Source: an uncultured Bacteroides sp. (GTDB taxonomy: Bacteria; Bacteroidota; Bacteroidia; Bacteroidales; Bacteroidaceae). Taken from it: a DNA stretch of 37,855 nucleotides. The position numbers were made by a program, and so were the translations under genes. Below are positions 1 to 8,305 of the stretch, piece by piece. How positions within the stretch are numbered: position 1 is the stretch's first letter; each line of letters starts with the position of its first letter. Under the pieces are notes generated by a model. The model was not told the DNA's origin. It ran no database searches and saw nothing but the letters and a program-made list of their open reading frames with translations. The stretch lies in assembly GCA_944322345.1 (NCBI GenBank), contig CALUOO010000020.1, positions 1 to 37,855 on the forward strand. The letters run 5' to 3'.

Positions 1-2
1 GA

Positions 3-71
3 TTCATCGGATTCCAGGATCATGGAGACGATGTATGGTTCAGAAACATCAAGGTCAAAGTCATGGAATAA
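3..71 (+). CDS. C-terminal end of a DUF1080 / 3-keto-disaccharide hydrolase-type protein (partial)
   Basis: The window opens inside a reading frame that ends at a TAA at 69-71. The 22 visible residues (IGFQDHGDDVWFRNIKVKVM core) match the usual tail of secreted DUF1080 domain proteins, jelly-roll proteins now linked to hydrolysis of 3-keto-glucosides. Only the tail is visible, so the family call rests on one short motif. The neighbour at 154 is a sugar isomerase/epimerase-like protein. That pairing is common in Bacteroides 3-keto-sugar loci and supports the call. Confidence 0.6.
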   Translation, partial: FIGFQDHGDDVWFRNIKVKVME

Positions 72-96
72 TTATATATATTATTAGTAATAATGT

Positions 97-133
97 AAAA
101 CTCCATTGAAGGGTAGTCTTTCAATGGAGTTTT
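97..133. terminator. Perfect 14-bp hairpin terminator
   Basis: AAAACTCCATTGAA at 97-110 pairs perfectly with TTCAATGGAGTTTT at 120-133 around a 9-nt loop. The A-rich 5' arm and T-rich 3' arm let it work in either direction. It follows the DUF1080 stop by 25 bases and precedes the next start by 20, so it probably separates or attenuates the two genes. Confidence 0.75.
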
Positions 134-153
134 ATAATAGATATTAAAATATT

Positions 154-1026
154 ATGAAAATTAGATATTTGTTTATCTTGCTATTTGTTTTTGTGGTTTC
201 ATTGCAAACTATGGAAGCTAAGGAGAAAAAAGAAGTTTGTATACAACTTTACTCAGTAAGAGACTTAATTGGTAAACAGAATTTTAATGAGTTATTAAAA
301 AAACTTTCCCAAATGGGGTATACAAGTGTAGAAGCTGCGAATTATGATAATGGTAAATTTTATGGTTTGACCCCTGAAGAGTTTAAACGTGCGGTTGAAG
401 AGGCCGGTATGTTTGTCCTTTCATCACATTGTTCAAAGGGATTGTCTGAACAAGAATTGGCTACAGGGGACTTCTCTGAATCTTTGAAATGGTGGGAACA
501 GTGTATCGATGCACATAAAGCCGCTGGAATGAAATATATTGTAACGCCTTATATGGGAGTACCTCAAACTCTCAAAGATTTAAAAACTTATTGTGAGTAT
601 TATAATGAGATCGGTAAGCGTTGCAAGGAAAAAGGTTTATTATATGGTTATCATAATCATGCACACGAATTTCAGAAAGTGGAAAATAAAGAAATCATGT
701 ATGATTATATGATTGAGAATACCAATCCTGATTATGTATTCTTCCAGATGGATTTATATTGGGTTGTAAGAGGACAACATAGTCCTGTGGATTATTTTAA
801 AAAATATCCGGGACGTTTTAAAATGTTTCATGTAAAAGATGATCGGGAAATAGGTCAAAGTGGTATGGTAGGATTTGATGCTATTTTTAAAAATGCTTCT
901 ATTGCTGGCGTGCAAGATATTGTAGCAGAAATTGAAGGATATACTTGCCCTGTAGAGAAAAGTGTAGAAATAAGTTTAGACTATTTATTAGATGCGCCTT
1001 TCGTAAAAAAATCGTATAATCGATAA
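154..1026 (+). CDS. Exported sugar phosphate isomerase/epimerase-like TIM-barrel protein
   Basis: 290 residues. Residues 1-22 are a signal peptide (KIRY, then a hydrophobic run LFILLFVFVVSL, cleavage near EA-KE). The rest is a xylose-isomerase-like TIM barrel (AP endonuclease 2 superfamily). Likely metal-site motifs are YHNHAHEF (166-173), QMDLYWV (198-204), FHVKD (225-229) and AEIEGY (258-263), matching the divalent-metal His/Asp/Glu set of the family. Substrate cannot be read from sequence. The DUF1080 gene just upstream suggests a role in oxidised (3-keto) sugar or glycoside processing outside the cytoplasm; that is inference. The ATG sits 20 bases after the hairpin and gives a clean signal peptide. 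Confidence 0.8.
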   Translation: MKIRYLFILLFVFVVSLQTMEAKEKKEVCIQLYSVRDLIGKQNFNELLKKLSQMGYTSVEAANYDNGKFYGLTPEEFKRAVEEAGMFVLSSHCSKGLSEQELATGDFSESLKWWEQCIDAHKAAGMKYIVTPYMGVPQTLKDLKTYCEYYNEIGKRCKEKGLLYGYHNHAHEFQKVENKEIMYDYMIENTNPDYVFFQMDLYWVVRGQHSPVDYFKKYPGRFKMFHVKDDREIGQSGMVGFDAIFKNASIAGVQDIVAEIEGYTCPVEKSVEISLDYLLDAPFVKKSYNR

Positions 1027-1130
1027 TGTAATAATTAATACCTTGATTATTAGTGTATCTTTTATAGTGTTAATTCTAAGATAATACTATTTTATAATCT
1101 ATATTATGTTTAATATAATATTAGAAATAC

Positions 1131-1380
1131 TTGCCACATATGTCTGTAAAGCATTCGAGGCTTTCAAAGGAGTTTCATATTCGTAGGAAAACGCATGTGG
1201 TTCTCATAGCATGTGATATCGGTCATGCAGACGTGATGACTGTCTTGTAGTTGGTTATGGGAAAAGACAGATTTATCATGATTCCGCAGAACGTCTGATA
1301 CTAAAAAGCCAACTAATTTACAATAATTTGTGTATGAATTAGTTGGCTAATTTTATATTATTTACCGAATGTCCCTGAAG
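1131..1380 (-). mobile_element. Decayed IS remnant, copy A (transposase fragment plus 5' leader)
   Basis: The 1027-1426 gap holds no intact gene. On the minus strand, 1301-1375 carries a leader shared with 8230-8305 and 31255-31330 (core TTTGTGTATGAATTAGTTGGCT on the plus strand at about 1327-1348). Downstream of it are shifted transposase scraps: SFPITNYKTVITSA, then TDITCYENHMRFPTNMKLL broken by a stop. These resemble the internal part of a Bacteroides DDE transposase that I recall from memory; the family (IS1182- or IS5-like) is not certain. The transposase start is missing, so this is an internally deleted relic. Confidence 0.6.
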
Positions 1381-1426
1381 TAAACAAGGGCTAAAGCAAG
1401 GATCTAAGTTTCAATCTATAAATTTA

Positions 1427-2338
1427 TTATATTTCAAGCGCTCCTATAATATCTGTGACTGATTTATATCCGTGTCTGTCTAGATAATTATTAATTCCAT
1501 TTGTAACTTTTAAAGTAATGGTAGGATCAATAAAATTTGCAGTGCCTATTTGAATTGCTGATGCACCAGCCAGCATAAATTCAATAGCATCTTTCCAATT
1601 CATAATCCCTCCTAAACCTATAACTGGAATTTTTACAGATTTTGCTACTTGCCATACCATACGTAAAGCTATTGGTTTAACAGCTGCACCAGACAAACCT
1701 CCTGTTATAGTTGATAAAATAGGACGCTTACGTTCTGCATCAATAGCCATTCCTAATAATGTATTAATCAAGGATACACTATCTGCACCACTATCTTCTA
1801 CAGCAAGTGCAATCTCGCTGATGTCTGTAACATTTGGTGATAATTTAACTATTAATGTTTTCTTATAGGCTTTTCGAACAGCCTTGACTACTTCAGAAGC
1901 TCCTTTTGTGGATACTCCGAAAGCCATTCCTCCTTGTTTTACATTTGGACATGAAATATTAAGTTCTATAGCTGGGATTTTATCAAGTTCGTTAATAATT
2001 TCAGCAGTTTTTATATAATCCTCAATTGCAGATCCTGAAACATTTACGATTACATTTGTTTGGATATCTTTTATACGCGGATATATAGTTTGAACAAAAT
2101 AATCTACACCTTTATTTTGCAATCCTACAGCATTTAGCATTCCAAAAGGGGTTTCTGCCATACGGGGATATGGATTACCTTCACGTTTATGAAGAGTGGT
2201 TCCCTTTACAATAATGCTGCCAATTTGAGATACATCAATAAAATCAGAAAACTCTTCACCATATCCAAATGTTCCCGATGCTGTCATAACCGGGTTTTTC
2301 ATTTGTAAAGCACCAATGTTTACACTTAAATCTGCCAT
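1427..2338 (-). CDS. pyrD: Dihydroorotate dehydrogenase, catalytic subunit (class 1B)
   Basis: 303 residues. An FMN-binding TIM barrel that oxidises dihydroorotate to orotate in pyrimidine synthesis. The FMN-contact lysine lies in IVKGTT (43-48). The active-site loop [11 protein letters not shown] (127-137) has Cys130 as catalytic base, the class 1 signature; class 2 membrane enzymes use serine. The phosphate-binding GLGGI is at 241-245. It overlaps the upstream pyrK by 13 bases, so the two are translationally coupled and should form the PyrD2-PyrK2 heterotetramer that passes electrons to NAD+. Length is normal. Confidence 0.95.
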   Translation of the reverse strand: MADLSVNIGALQMKNPVMTASGTFGYGEEFSDFIDVSQIGSIIVKGTTLHKREGNPYPRMAETPFGMLNAVGLQNKGVDYFVQTIYPRIKDIQTNVIVNVSGSAIEDYIKTAEIINELDKIPAIELNISCPNVKQGGMAFGVSTKGASEVVKAVRKAYKKTLIVKLSPNVTDISEIALAVEDSGADSVSLINTLLGMAIDAERKRPILSTITGGLSGAAVKPIALRMVWQVAKSVKIPVIGLGGIMNWKDAIEFMLAGASAIQIGTANFIDPTITLKVTNGINNYLDRHGYKSVTDIIGALEI

Positions 2339-3102
2339 AATAATTTGTTTATATTAAAAACTGGACCTTCTTTACATACGCATAAGTGACCTTCCGTTGT
2401 ATTTTCTACGCAACAAAGGCAGGCTCCAATACCACATGCCATTGTATTCTCGAGTGAAACTTCACATTCAATATGATTTTTTTTAGCATACTTGGCAACA
2501 GCTATCATCATAAGTTTCGGACCACATGCATAAATCTTGTCAAACTGTAATTTAGTTAGTATGGAATGTTGGATTACATATCCTTTTTCTCCATAGCTAC
2601 CATCTTCTGTGGTTGTATAAACATCACCATATTTGGCAAATTCATCTAATTGCAAAAGGTCAGTTTGGCTTCGTGCTCCTAATAAGAAAATTGGATGATG
2701 CCCTGTTTTAGCTAATTGTTCACCTAAGTATAACATTGGGGCAGTTCCTACTCCACCACCGATTAATAATAGTTTATTGGAGATTGATTGAGGAATAGTG
2801 TATGAATTGCCTAAAGGAAGTATAGCATTTATAACATCTCCTACTTGCATTTGAGCTAAACGTTTAGTACCATCACCCACTAACTGGATGATAAACCAAA
2901 TTTCATTATGTTGTCTATCAACAAAATTTATTGATATGGGACGCCTTAAAAAAGTAGTCGGAGATCCATCTATTTTGAGTTCGGCAAATTGTCCCGGTAA
3001 TATCTCAGGCAAAGGAGATTGACATGTCATTTTTAGTAATACATAGTTGGTATGCAATCTGATATTTGCATTAATTGTCAGATCTAAAATAAATTTTTTC
3101 AT
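2326..3102 (-). CDS. pyrK: Dihydroorotate dehydrogenase electron-transfer subunit
   Basis: 258 residues. An FAD- and [2Fe-2S]-containing reductase subunit that carries electrons from PyrD-FMN to NAD+. FAD-binding motif RRPISI at 53-58; nucleotide-binding GGGVGTAP at 115-122; 2Fe-2S ligands in the C-terminal pattern CGIGACLCC (223-231) with Cys241/Cys243 following, consistent with C-x4-C-x2-C-x11-C. The first gene of a two-gene unit with pyrD. A TAnnTTTG -7 box lies about 42 bases upstream of the ATG. Confidence 0.95.
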   Translation of the reverse strand: MKKFILDLTINANIRLHTNYVLLKMTCQSPLPEILPGQFAELKIDGSPTTFLRRPISINFVDRQHNEIWFIIQLVGDGTKRLAQMQVGDVINAILPLGNSYTIPQSISNKLLLIGGGVGTAPMLYLGEQLAKTGHHPIFLLGARSQTDLLQLDEFAKYGDVYTTTEDGSYGEKGYVIQHSILTKLQFDKIYACGPKLMMIAVAKYAKKNHIECEVSLENTMACGIGACLCCVENTTEGHLCVCKEGPVFNINKLLWQI

Positions 3103-3143
3103 GTACGAATATTAAGTGTAATTTTTTATATATTTTTCTTTTG

Positions 3144-3151
3144 CAAAGATA
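3144..3151 (-). promoter_or_regulatory. Probable -7 box for pyrK-pyrD
   Basis: Read on the minus strand this is TATCTTTG, a perfect match to the Bacteroides primary sigma -7 consensus TAnnTTTG. It sits 42 bases before the pyrK ATG. A TTTG lies upstream, but its 15-base spacer is shorter than the usual 19-21, so the -33 box is unclear. Confidence 0.6.
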
Positions 3152-3184
3152 CATAGGTTATTTGTTCAAATTCATTTTTTGCTT

Positions 3185-3628
3185 CTATTTTTCTGGTTTA
3201 AATGTTTCGTATGTATTGTCATCAAAAAAAATTTTTATTTCAGTTATTTTTTTTATATGTTTTCCTGTACCCGTAATTATCTGGTTATTAACAATTTTGT
3301 ACTGTTTTGAATACTCGTCAGTATTTTTTTTTTGATTTTCATTAAATAGAGGTAATGATACATTGGTACTCTGATTAGAAGAATATTTTTCCTTCTCTTC
3401 CAAATTAGTCTGCCTGTTTTGAATTTCTCCTTTTCCATAAAGTAGCCACTCTAGATTTACATAATTATAAATTTGATGTACTTTCAATATGAAATCTAAG
3501 CTTGGTTTATTGCGATCATTTAAAATATGGGAAAGAGTTGATTGTTGCACGCCGATAGTTTCAGCAAACATTTTAGGGGTTATATTTTCTCTTTTCATTA
3601 ATATTTTTAATCTGTCTTTTATCTCCAT
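3185..3628 (-). CDS. XRE-family helix-turn-helix regulator
   Basis: 147 residues. Residues 4-62 form a Cro/CI-type HTH (KMFAETIGVQQSTLSHILNDRNKPSLDFILKV region, residues 19-51). The remainder is a charged, probably flexible linker rich in Asn/Glu/Lys and a short lysine-rich tail, with no recognisable ligand domain. It is co-directional with pyrKD but ends 82 bases before pyrK, and pyrK has its own -7 box in that gap. A TACATTTG box for this gene reads on the minus strand at 3689-3696. Its target is unknown. Confidence 0.8.
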   Translation of the reverse strand: MEIKDRLKILMKRENITPKMFAETIGVQQSTLSHILNDRNKPSLDFILKVHQIYNYVNLEWLLYGKGEIQNRQTNLEEKEKYSSNQSTNVSLPLFNENQKKNTDEYSKQYKIVNNQIITGTGKHIKKITEIKIFFDDNTYETFKPEK

Positions 3629-3688
3629 ATAATTTTTATGTTAGATCCTTAAATAAAACGAAGGTTTGCAAGCTTGTATTTTTTTCTA

Positions 3689-3696
3689 CAAATGTA
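3689..3696 (-). promoter_or_regulatory. Probable -7 box for the XRE regulator
   Basis: TACATTTG on the minus strand matches TAnnTTTG and lies about 60 bases upstream of the regulator start at 3628. Confidence 0.45.
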
Positions 3697-4454
3697 AAGT
3701 ATTTAAATTAATTATCGAATATTATAGAAGTGAAATTTCTTTCTAAGATGTAACCTATAATACTATAAAATGTAGTCTTTTAATTTAATTAATCTCTTTA
3801 TCTACTTGTTTATCAGTAAAATATGTAATATAAGTGAGATTTTTTTAATAAGATGCAATAATGTTCGCTTTTATTTTTCTTATCATAATAAAGTATTTAT
3901 TTATTAAGTATATATATATATTTGATTTAAAGCGAATTAATTTATATGTTTAATACGTTAATTAGGTGTGTACATATGTAATATTATATATTGTTAAACT
4001 TGTGAATGATTAACATGTGTATTATCGGATGGTAATATCAGAACTGGTTAATTACTTATGTTAATATGAGTTTGATGTAAAATCAAAAGACTGTGAGTTA
4101 GTCGTCATTGAGCATTTCTGACAAGGTTCTTTTTTAAGTAGAGATTTATTGTGGGTAGTGTTTCGGTTATTGAGCATAGTGCGCAGCTGGAAATTCTTCT
4201 GCAGTCTTTTTATTCAGTTCGTGGTATGTCTGAAATACAACTTTGTAGAAAGCATTCTCACCGCTTCTCTTGGTATTTCTGTAACATTTTTACAGAACTG
4301 CAGTCACTTGTCTTGTACTGTTTCATGATATTTTGGAACCTGGCGTTAGAAAGCGCCTCGTTGACAACATTAATCCGTACGTATAAGACCGATTCTGTTT
4401 GTAATACTTCTCTTACTTCTCTTGTAAAGGGTATTTAGAGGCCAACGTAAAAAT

Positions 4455-4640
4455 CAGAGGAGTGAATCTGATAAAGTTGCATCTTTGCTGGAAACAAATC
4501 ATGCTCCGGTATTTAAGAACGGGGATTCGAGAAAACAGTTGCTGGCCAAAAGCATCTCTCTATAAAAAAAGAATCCTTATGGACTGATAATGAAGAAGAG
4601 TTTTGAGCTGTTTATGAGAAGTAACAGACCAAAATCTGAT
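4455..4640 (+). mobile_element. Probable ISL3-family transposase relic
   Basis: The 3629-4822 interval is AT-rich and has no intact gene. From 4455 a broken frame reads SESDKVASLLETNHAPVF, then KNGDSRKQLLAKS, and stops at 4565. A neighbouring frame continues with KKESLWTDNEEEF. This resembles the C-terminal third of ISL3-type transposases (pattern NGD-x-x-KQLLARSRYLLFK-x-x-x-W). The ORF at 4151-4438 upstream has no recognisable homology and may be the same wreck or nothing. No terminal repeats were found, so the limits are approximate. Confidence 0.4.
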
Positions 4641-4822
4641 TATAAGAAATTTTGGTGAGAATGATGCTTATTTATCATTCGGTTTCTATTAATCAGTATA
4701 TTATAATTTAGAAGGATACAATATAATAGATAATCAAGAGGCAGCTGATATTGCCATTGTTTTAAATTATTAGTTAAGTATAAAAAATGCCCCTTCTTAA
4801 CCGTATACAATTAATTATATTG

Positions 4823-4895
4823 AGCGGTAAACGAGGCTCGAACTCGCGACCCCCAGCTTGGGAAGCTAGTGCTCTACCAACTGAGCTATTACCGC
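4823..4895 (-). tRNA. tRNA-Gly, anticodon CCC
   Basis: The minus strand folds into a complete cloverleaf of 73 nt. Acceptor stem GCGGTAA/TTACCGC (7 perfect pairs); D arm GCTC-AGTTGGTA-GAGC; anticodon arm CTAGC-TTCCCAA-GCTGG; variable loop GGGTC; T arm GCGAG-TTCGAGC-CTCGT; discriminator T. In the 7-base anticodon loop TTCCCAA the anticodon is CCC, reading GGG. No CCA is encoded. Confidence 0.95.
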
Positions 4896-4999
4896 AATGA
4901 TTAAATCGTAAGTAATTACCCTGCAAAGGTAATTATTCTTTGGAGAATACAAAAGTATAATACTTGTTTTTTGTGTCTTCTTAGAGAATTTATACTAAT

Positions 5000-6064
5000 T
5001 TATTTTCTATGATAATATTCTATATTTTCTACTGTCAATAAATCAATAGGCATATAATTAGTACATGTTATATTCTTTTTAAATATAAGATAATCGCATA
5101 ATGATTTAACTCCATTAAACCCCTGTAATTCAGGCTGCTGAGCGATAAGGAATGAAACAGTCCCTTCTTTTAAGCAAGCAACATTACGTTCTAAAAGGTC
5201 ATATCCGATTAATTTAAAGCTTTTCTTATTGTTCTTTTGTAGATATTCTCCCACAATATAAACTTTTGAATTAAAAGTAATACCGTTATTTATAGTAGGA
5301 TGAGTGTTGAAAAAATCATCTAACATCTTATTATCTTCATCATTACTCTCCGCTCGTAAGTCTAATTCCCAAATTTTACAAAGTGGATGATGTTCCTTCA
5401 TGTATCGCCTAAATCCAACTTCACGACTTTCTTGCTGATTTGATCCGACAACACCTTCATGCATTTTTCTAAAAATGACAATATTTTCTTCATTTTGGGC
5501 CAATAACATTAACATACGTGCTGCAAAATATCCACTCTGATGTGAATTTTGACCAAAGAAAGCTAGAGGAGCAGTATCTTTAATGTTCGAATCTATATAT
5601 ATATAAGGTATATCTAATAGTTGTAATCCATTAATGAATCCAATAGTATATTGAGGAATAGTAGGAGCTACTACTACTCCATCGGGAGATTCTAGCAGAA
5701 TAGTTTTTCCAGCTTCTACAAAAGAGTGGTAGTCGTATGGATCATAATGGTCTATTCTGACAGCAATGTTAAAATCAGAATAAGCTGTAGCTGCATCGTG
5801 TATACCTTTTTCGACGGCAGTCCAATATTCTCCCTCTAAATGTTTAGGGAAAAGACATATAAAGTTATATTTTTTATTTGAAGCCAATGCACTAGCATAC
5901 ATATTGGGCTGATAATTCAATTGCTTTAAAATTTCTTCTACTCTTTTTTTGCTTGCTTCTGATACTCCATTTCGTCCATGAAGTACGCGGTCAACAGTAC
6001 CTACTGACACGTTTGCTAAACGTGCAATATCTTTTATCCTAATTCGGTCAGGCAATTTATTCAT
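5000..6064 (-). CDS. LacI-family transcriptional regulator of the KDG genes (probable)
   Basis: 354 residues from the preferred ATG at 6064, which begins MNKLPDRIRIKDIARLA. An ATG at 6100 adds 12 residues (MSYKNIIIIYIC) unlike a LacI N-terminus. Residues 8-60 are the LacI HTH and hinge (IKDIARLANVSVGTVDRVL, then LNYQPNMYASAL); the rest is a periplasmic-binding-protein-like sensor domain (Peripla_BP_4 type; GVVVAPTIPQ, YIYIDSN, IGYDLLERN). It is divergent from kdgK-kdgA, and a palindrome lies in the shared 193-base control region. The likely effector is KDG or a uronate-derived sugar; that is inference from position. Confidence 0.85.
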   Translation of the reverse strand: MNKLPDRIRIKDIARLANVSVGTVDRVLHGRNGVSEASKKRVEEILKQLNYQPNMYASALASNKKYNFICLFPKHLEGEYWTAVEKGIHDAATAYSDFNIAVRIDHYDPYDYHSFVEAGKTILLESPDGVVVAPTIPQYTIGFINGLQLLDIPYIYIDSNIKDTAPLAFFGQNSHQSGYFAARMLMLLAQNEENIVIFRKMHEGVVGSNQQESREVGFRRYMKEHHPLCKIWELDLRAESNDEDNKMLDDFFNTHPTINNGITFNSKVYIVGEYLQKNNKKSFKLIGYDLLERNVACLKEGTVSFLIAQQPELQGFNGVKSLCDYLIFKKNITCTNYMPIDLLTVENIEYYHRK

Positions 6065-6136
6065 ACAAATATATATTATGATTATATTTTTATAAGACAA
6101 AAATCAAAATATTTCTAATACAAATATATTATATTT

Positions 6137-6166
6137 TTTGTTGTTACAAAAATTGTTGTATATTTG
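6137..6166 (+). promoter_or_regulatory. kdgK-kdgA promoter
   Basis: TTTG at 6137-6140 and TATATTTG at 6159-6166 with an 18-base spacer closely fit the Bacteroides -33/-7 pair (TTTG, 19-21, TAnnTTTG). It lies about 90 bases upstream of the kdgK ATG and abuts the GTGC-GCAC palindrome. Confidence 0.65.
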
Positions 6167-6177
6167 TGCTCGCGCAC
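6166..6177. promoter_or_regulatory. Candidate LacI-type operator
   Basis: GTGC at 6166-6169 and GCAC at 6174-6177 flank TCGC, giving an inverted repeat with a CG-rich centre in an otherwise very AT-rich region. It directly overlaps the end of the -7 box, the expected place for repression. It is the only GC-rich island between the regulator and kdgK. Confidence 0.45.
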
Positions 6178-6257
6178 GGAATATTTTTTAGTATATAAAA
6201 ATATATATCTATTAAGAATGAGTAAAAGATTTATAATATTTAATTAAATAAGAAATT

Positions 6258-7283
6258 ATGGGAAAGAAGATAGTCACATTAGGTGAAATTATGCTTCGTC
6301 TCTCTACTCCTGGAAATGCTCGCTTTGTACAATCTAATGCATTTGATGTTGTATATGGTGGTGGAGAGGCAAATGTTGCTATTAGTTGTGCCAATTATGG
6401 TCATAATGCTTATTTTGTAACGAAATTGCCGCAACATGAAATTGGTCAAGCAGCTATAGGCACTTTGCGGAAATATGGAGTCAAAACAGATTATATTGTT
6501 CAAGGTGGCAATCGTATAGGTATATATTATTTAGAGACAGGAGCATCTATGCGTCCAAGCAAAGTAATTTATGACCGTGCACATTCGGCTATGGCAGAAG
6601 CAGAAGTTTCAGATTTTGATTTTGATATGATAATGCAAGATGCAGATTGGTTTCATTGGTCTGGAATTACGCCTGCTATATCAGATAAAGCGGCAGAGTT
6701 GGTAAAAATAGCATGTGAAGCAGCAAAACGTTATAATGTGACAGTTTCTGTTGATTTAAATTTTCGAAAAAAGTTATGGACTAAAGAAAAAGCTCAATTT
6801 ATAATGAGGCCATTGATGAAGTATGTAGATGTGTGTATTGGAAATGAAGAAGATGCAGAGCTTTGTTTGGGATTCAAACCTGAAGCAGATGTAGAAAATG
6901 GATATACCGAAGCTGAAGGATATAAAAAAATATTTAAACAAATGAAAGATGAATTTGGTTTTAAATATATTGCTTCAACTTTACGAGAATCATTTTCTGC
7001 AACGCATAATGGGTGGAAAGCGATGATTTACGATGGTAATGAGTTTTATACGTCGAAACATTATGATATCAATCCAATAATTGATCGTGTAGGTGGAGGT
7101 GATTCGTTCTCTGGTGGTATTATTCATGGTTTATTAACCAAATCAACGCAGAAAGAAGCTTTGGAATTTGCAGTTGCAGCTTCTGCTTTGAAGCATACAA
7201 TTAATGGTGATTTTAATCTTGTTTCAGAAGAAGAAGTTGAGGCATTGGTTAATGGTAATGCAAATGGGCGCGTACAACGTTAA
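6258..7283 (+). CDS. kdgK: 2-dehydro-3-deoxygluconate (KDG) kinase
   Basis: 341 residues, PfkB/ribokinase family. It phosphorylates KDG to KDPG with ATP. Substrate-side motif GGGEANVAIS at 34-43; anion-hole/catalytic motif DRVGGGDSFSGG at 276-287 with Asp282 as the expected base. KDG rather than fructose or ribose is inferred from the adjacent KDPG aldolase and overall similarity to Bacteroides sugar kinases beside kdgA. The ATG at 6258 follows an A/T-rich leader; the next gene starts 36 bases after the stop. Together with kdgA it forms the lower half of uronate/pectin catabolism. Confidence 0.85.
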   Translation: MGKKIVTLGEIMLRLSTPGNARFVQSNAFDVVYGGGEANVAISCANYGHNAYFVTKLPQHEIGQAAIGTLRKYGVKTDYIVQGGNRIGIYYLETGASMRPSKVIYDRAHSAMAEAEVSDFDFDMIMQDADWFHWSGITPAISDKAAELVKIACEAAKRYNVTVSVDLNFRKKLWTKEKAQFIMRPLMKYVDVCIGNEEDAELCLGFKPEADVENGYTEAEGYKKIFKQMKDEFGFKYIASTLRESFSATHNGWKAMIYDGNEFYTSKHYDINPIIDRVGGGDSFSGGIIHGLLTKSTQKEALEFAVAASALKHTINGDFNLVSEEEVEALVNGNANGRVQR

Positions 7284-7319
7284 ATCTAAATTTAGAATTT
7301 ATAAATTTGAATATAATAA

Positions 7320-7985
7320 ATGGCACGATTTGATAAAATAACGACGTTTAGTAAGATCGCTGAAACTAGGATGGTTCCAGTGTTTTATCATGGTGATATA
7401 GCAATAGCCCAAAAAGTAATAAAAGCATGCTATGATGGAGGTGTCCGTGTGTTTGAGTTTACTAATCGAGGTGATTTTGCACATGAGGTATTTTCAAATA
7501 TTATAAAATTTGCTTCAGTAGAATGTCCTGAAATGATAATTGGCATAGGATCTATTGTCGATTCAGCTACGGCAAGTATATATTTACAATTAGGTGCTAA
7601 TTTTGTAGTTGGCCCATTATTTAATCCAGAGATTGCTAAGGTTTGTAACCGTCGATCTATTCCTTATATACCAGGTTGTGGCAGTGTATCAGAAGTAGGT
7701 TTTGCGCAAGAAATGGGATGTGACCTTTGTAAAATATTCCCTGGAGATGTATATGGCGTAAATTTTGTAAAAGGTTTAATGGCTCCTATGCCGTGGTCAA
7801 AACTAATGATAACGGGAGGTGTGGAGCCTACAAAAGAAAATTTGACAAGCTGGATTCGCGCTGGAGCTTTTTGTGTAGGAATGGGGTCTAAATTGTTTCC
7901 CAAAAATAAGATAATGGAAAAAGATTGGATATATATAACAGAAAAATGTAGAGAAGCTCTTAAATATATAGTTGAAGCTCAATAA
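7320..7985 (+). CDS. KDPG aldolase (bifunctional KHG/KDPG aldolase type)
   Basis: 221 residues. It cleaves KDPG to pyruvate and glyceraldehyde-3-phosphate. Class I aldolase barrel: Glu46 in VFEFTNRG, and the Schiff-base Lys138 in [10 protein letters not shown]. Phosphate-binding residues are likely in ITGGVEP (164-170) and GAFCVGMGS (near 183-191). The Bacteroides type is slightly longer than E. coli Eda (213). It is second in the kdgK operon and is followed by a strong hairpin terminator. The symbols kdgA and eda are both used for this family. Confidence 0.9.
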   Translation: MARFDKITTFSKIAETRMVPVFYHGDIAIAQKVIKACYDGGVRVFEFTNRGDFAHEVFSNIIKFASVECPEMIIGIGSIVDSATASIYLQLGANFVVGPLFNPEIAKVCNRRSIPYIPGCGSVSEVGFAQEMGCDLCKIFPGDVYGVNFVKGLMAPMPWSKLMITGGVEPTKENLTSWIRAGAFCVGMGSKLFPKNKIMEKDWIYITEKCREALKYIVEAQ

Positions 7986-8012
7986 GAAAGTCTTTTTATA
8001 AAAAAATTGTGT

Positions 8013-8054
8013 AAATGGAAAACAAGATTCAAGTTTGAGTCTCGTTTTCCATTT
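8013..8054 (+). terminator. Terminator after kdgK-kdgA
   Basis: AAATGGAAAACAAGA (8013-8027) pairs with TCTCGTTTTCCATTT (8040-8054), 15 bp with one mismatch and a 12-nt loop, starting 28 bases after the aldolase stop. The T-rich 3' arm supports termination. Its end touches the stop codon of the IS scrap at 8054. Confidence 0.75.
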
Positions 8055-8305
8055 CAATTTGTATATTGAAAACTATCAAGCTCATTCTTATTAAAACTCT
8101 TGCGATATTTTTCTAGAATATCAAATTCTGTAAAGCCCCAAGTAGGGTGAATTTCCGAAATATTGTGTATCTTAATCATATCTTAATTGGGAAATTTCCC
8201 TCGTTTTTGGCTGCCAAACCTTATTTGCGGGGAATATAAATAGATGATTTTTAATGCTTTGTATGTGAATTAGTTAGATGTTTTTATAGCATTTGAATAT
8301 CCCTA
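8054..8305 (-). mobile_element. Decayed IS remnant, copy B (5' leader plus 41-codon transposase stub)
   Basis: Minus-strand reading: a leader ending near 8305, then ATG at 8179 opening a 41-residue frame (MIKIHNISEI..TWGFTEFDILEKYRKSF) that stops at 8054. It looks like the N-terminus of a Bacteroides DDE transposase, truncated after about 40 codons. The leader aligns with copies A (1301-1375) and C (31255-31330): TTAATGCTTTGTATGTGAA, then TTTTTATAGCATTTGAATA. The outer end lies right at the holA stop codon. Confidence 0.55.

Noticed and set aside
3629-4150. Replication origin
   Set aside because: AT-rich, but no cluster of DnaA-box-like sites or dnaA/dnaN neighbours was seen.
4151-4438. 95-codon plus-strand ORF
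   Set aside because: Odd composition, no recognisable domain, no clear start context; kept only as a possible part of the IS wreck.
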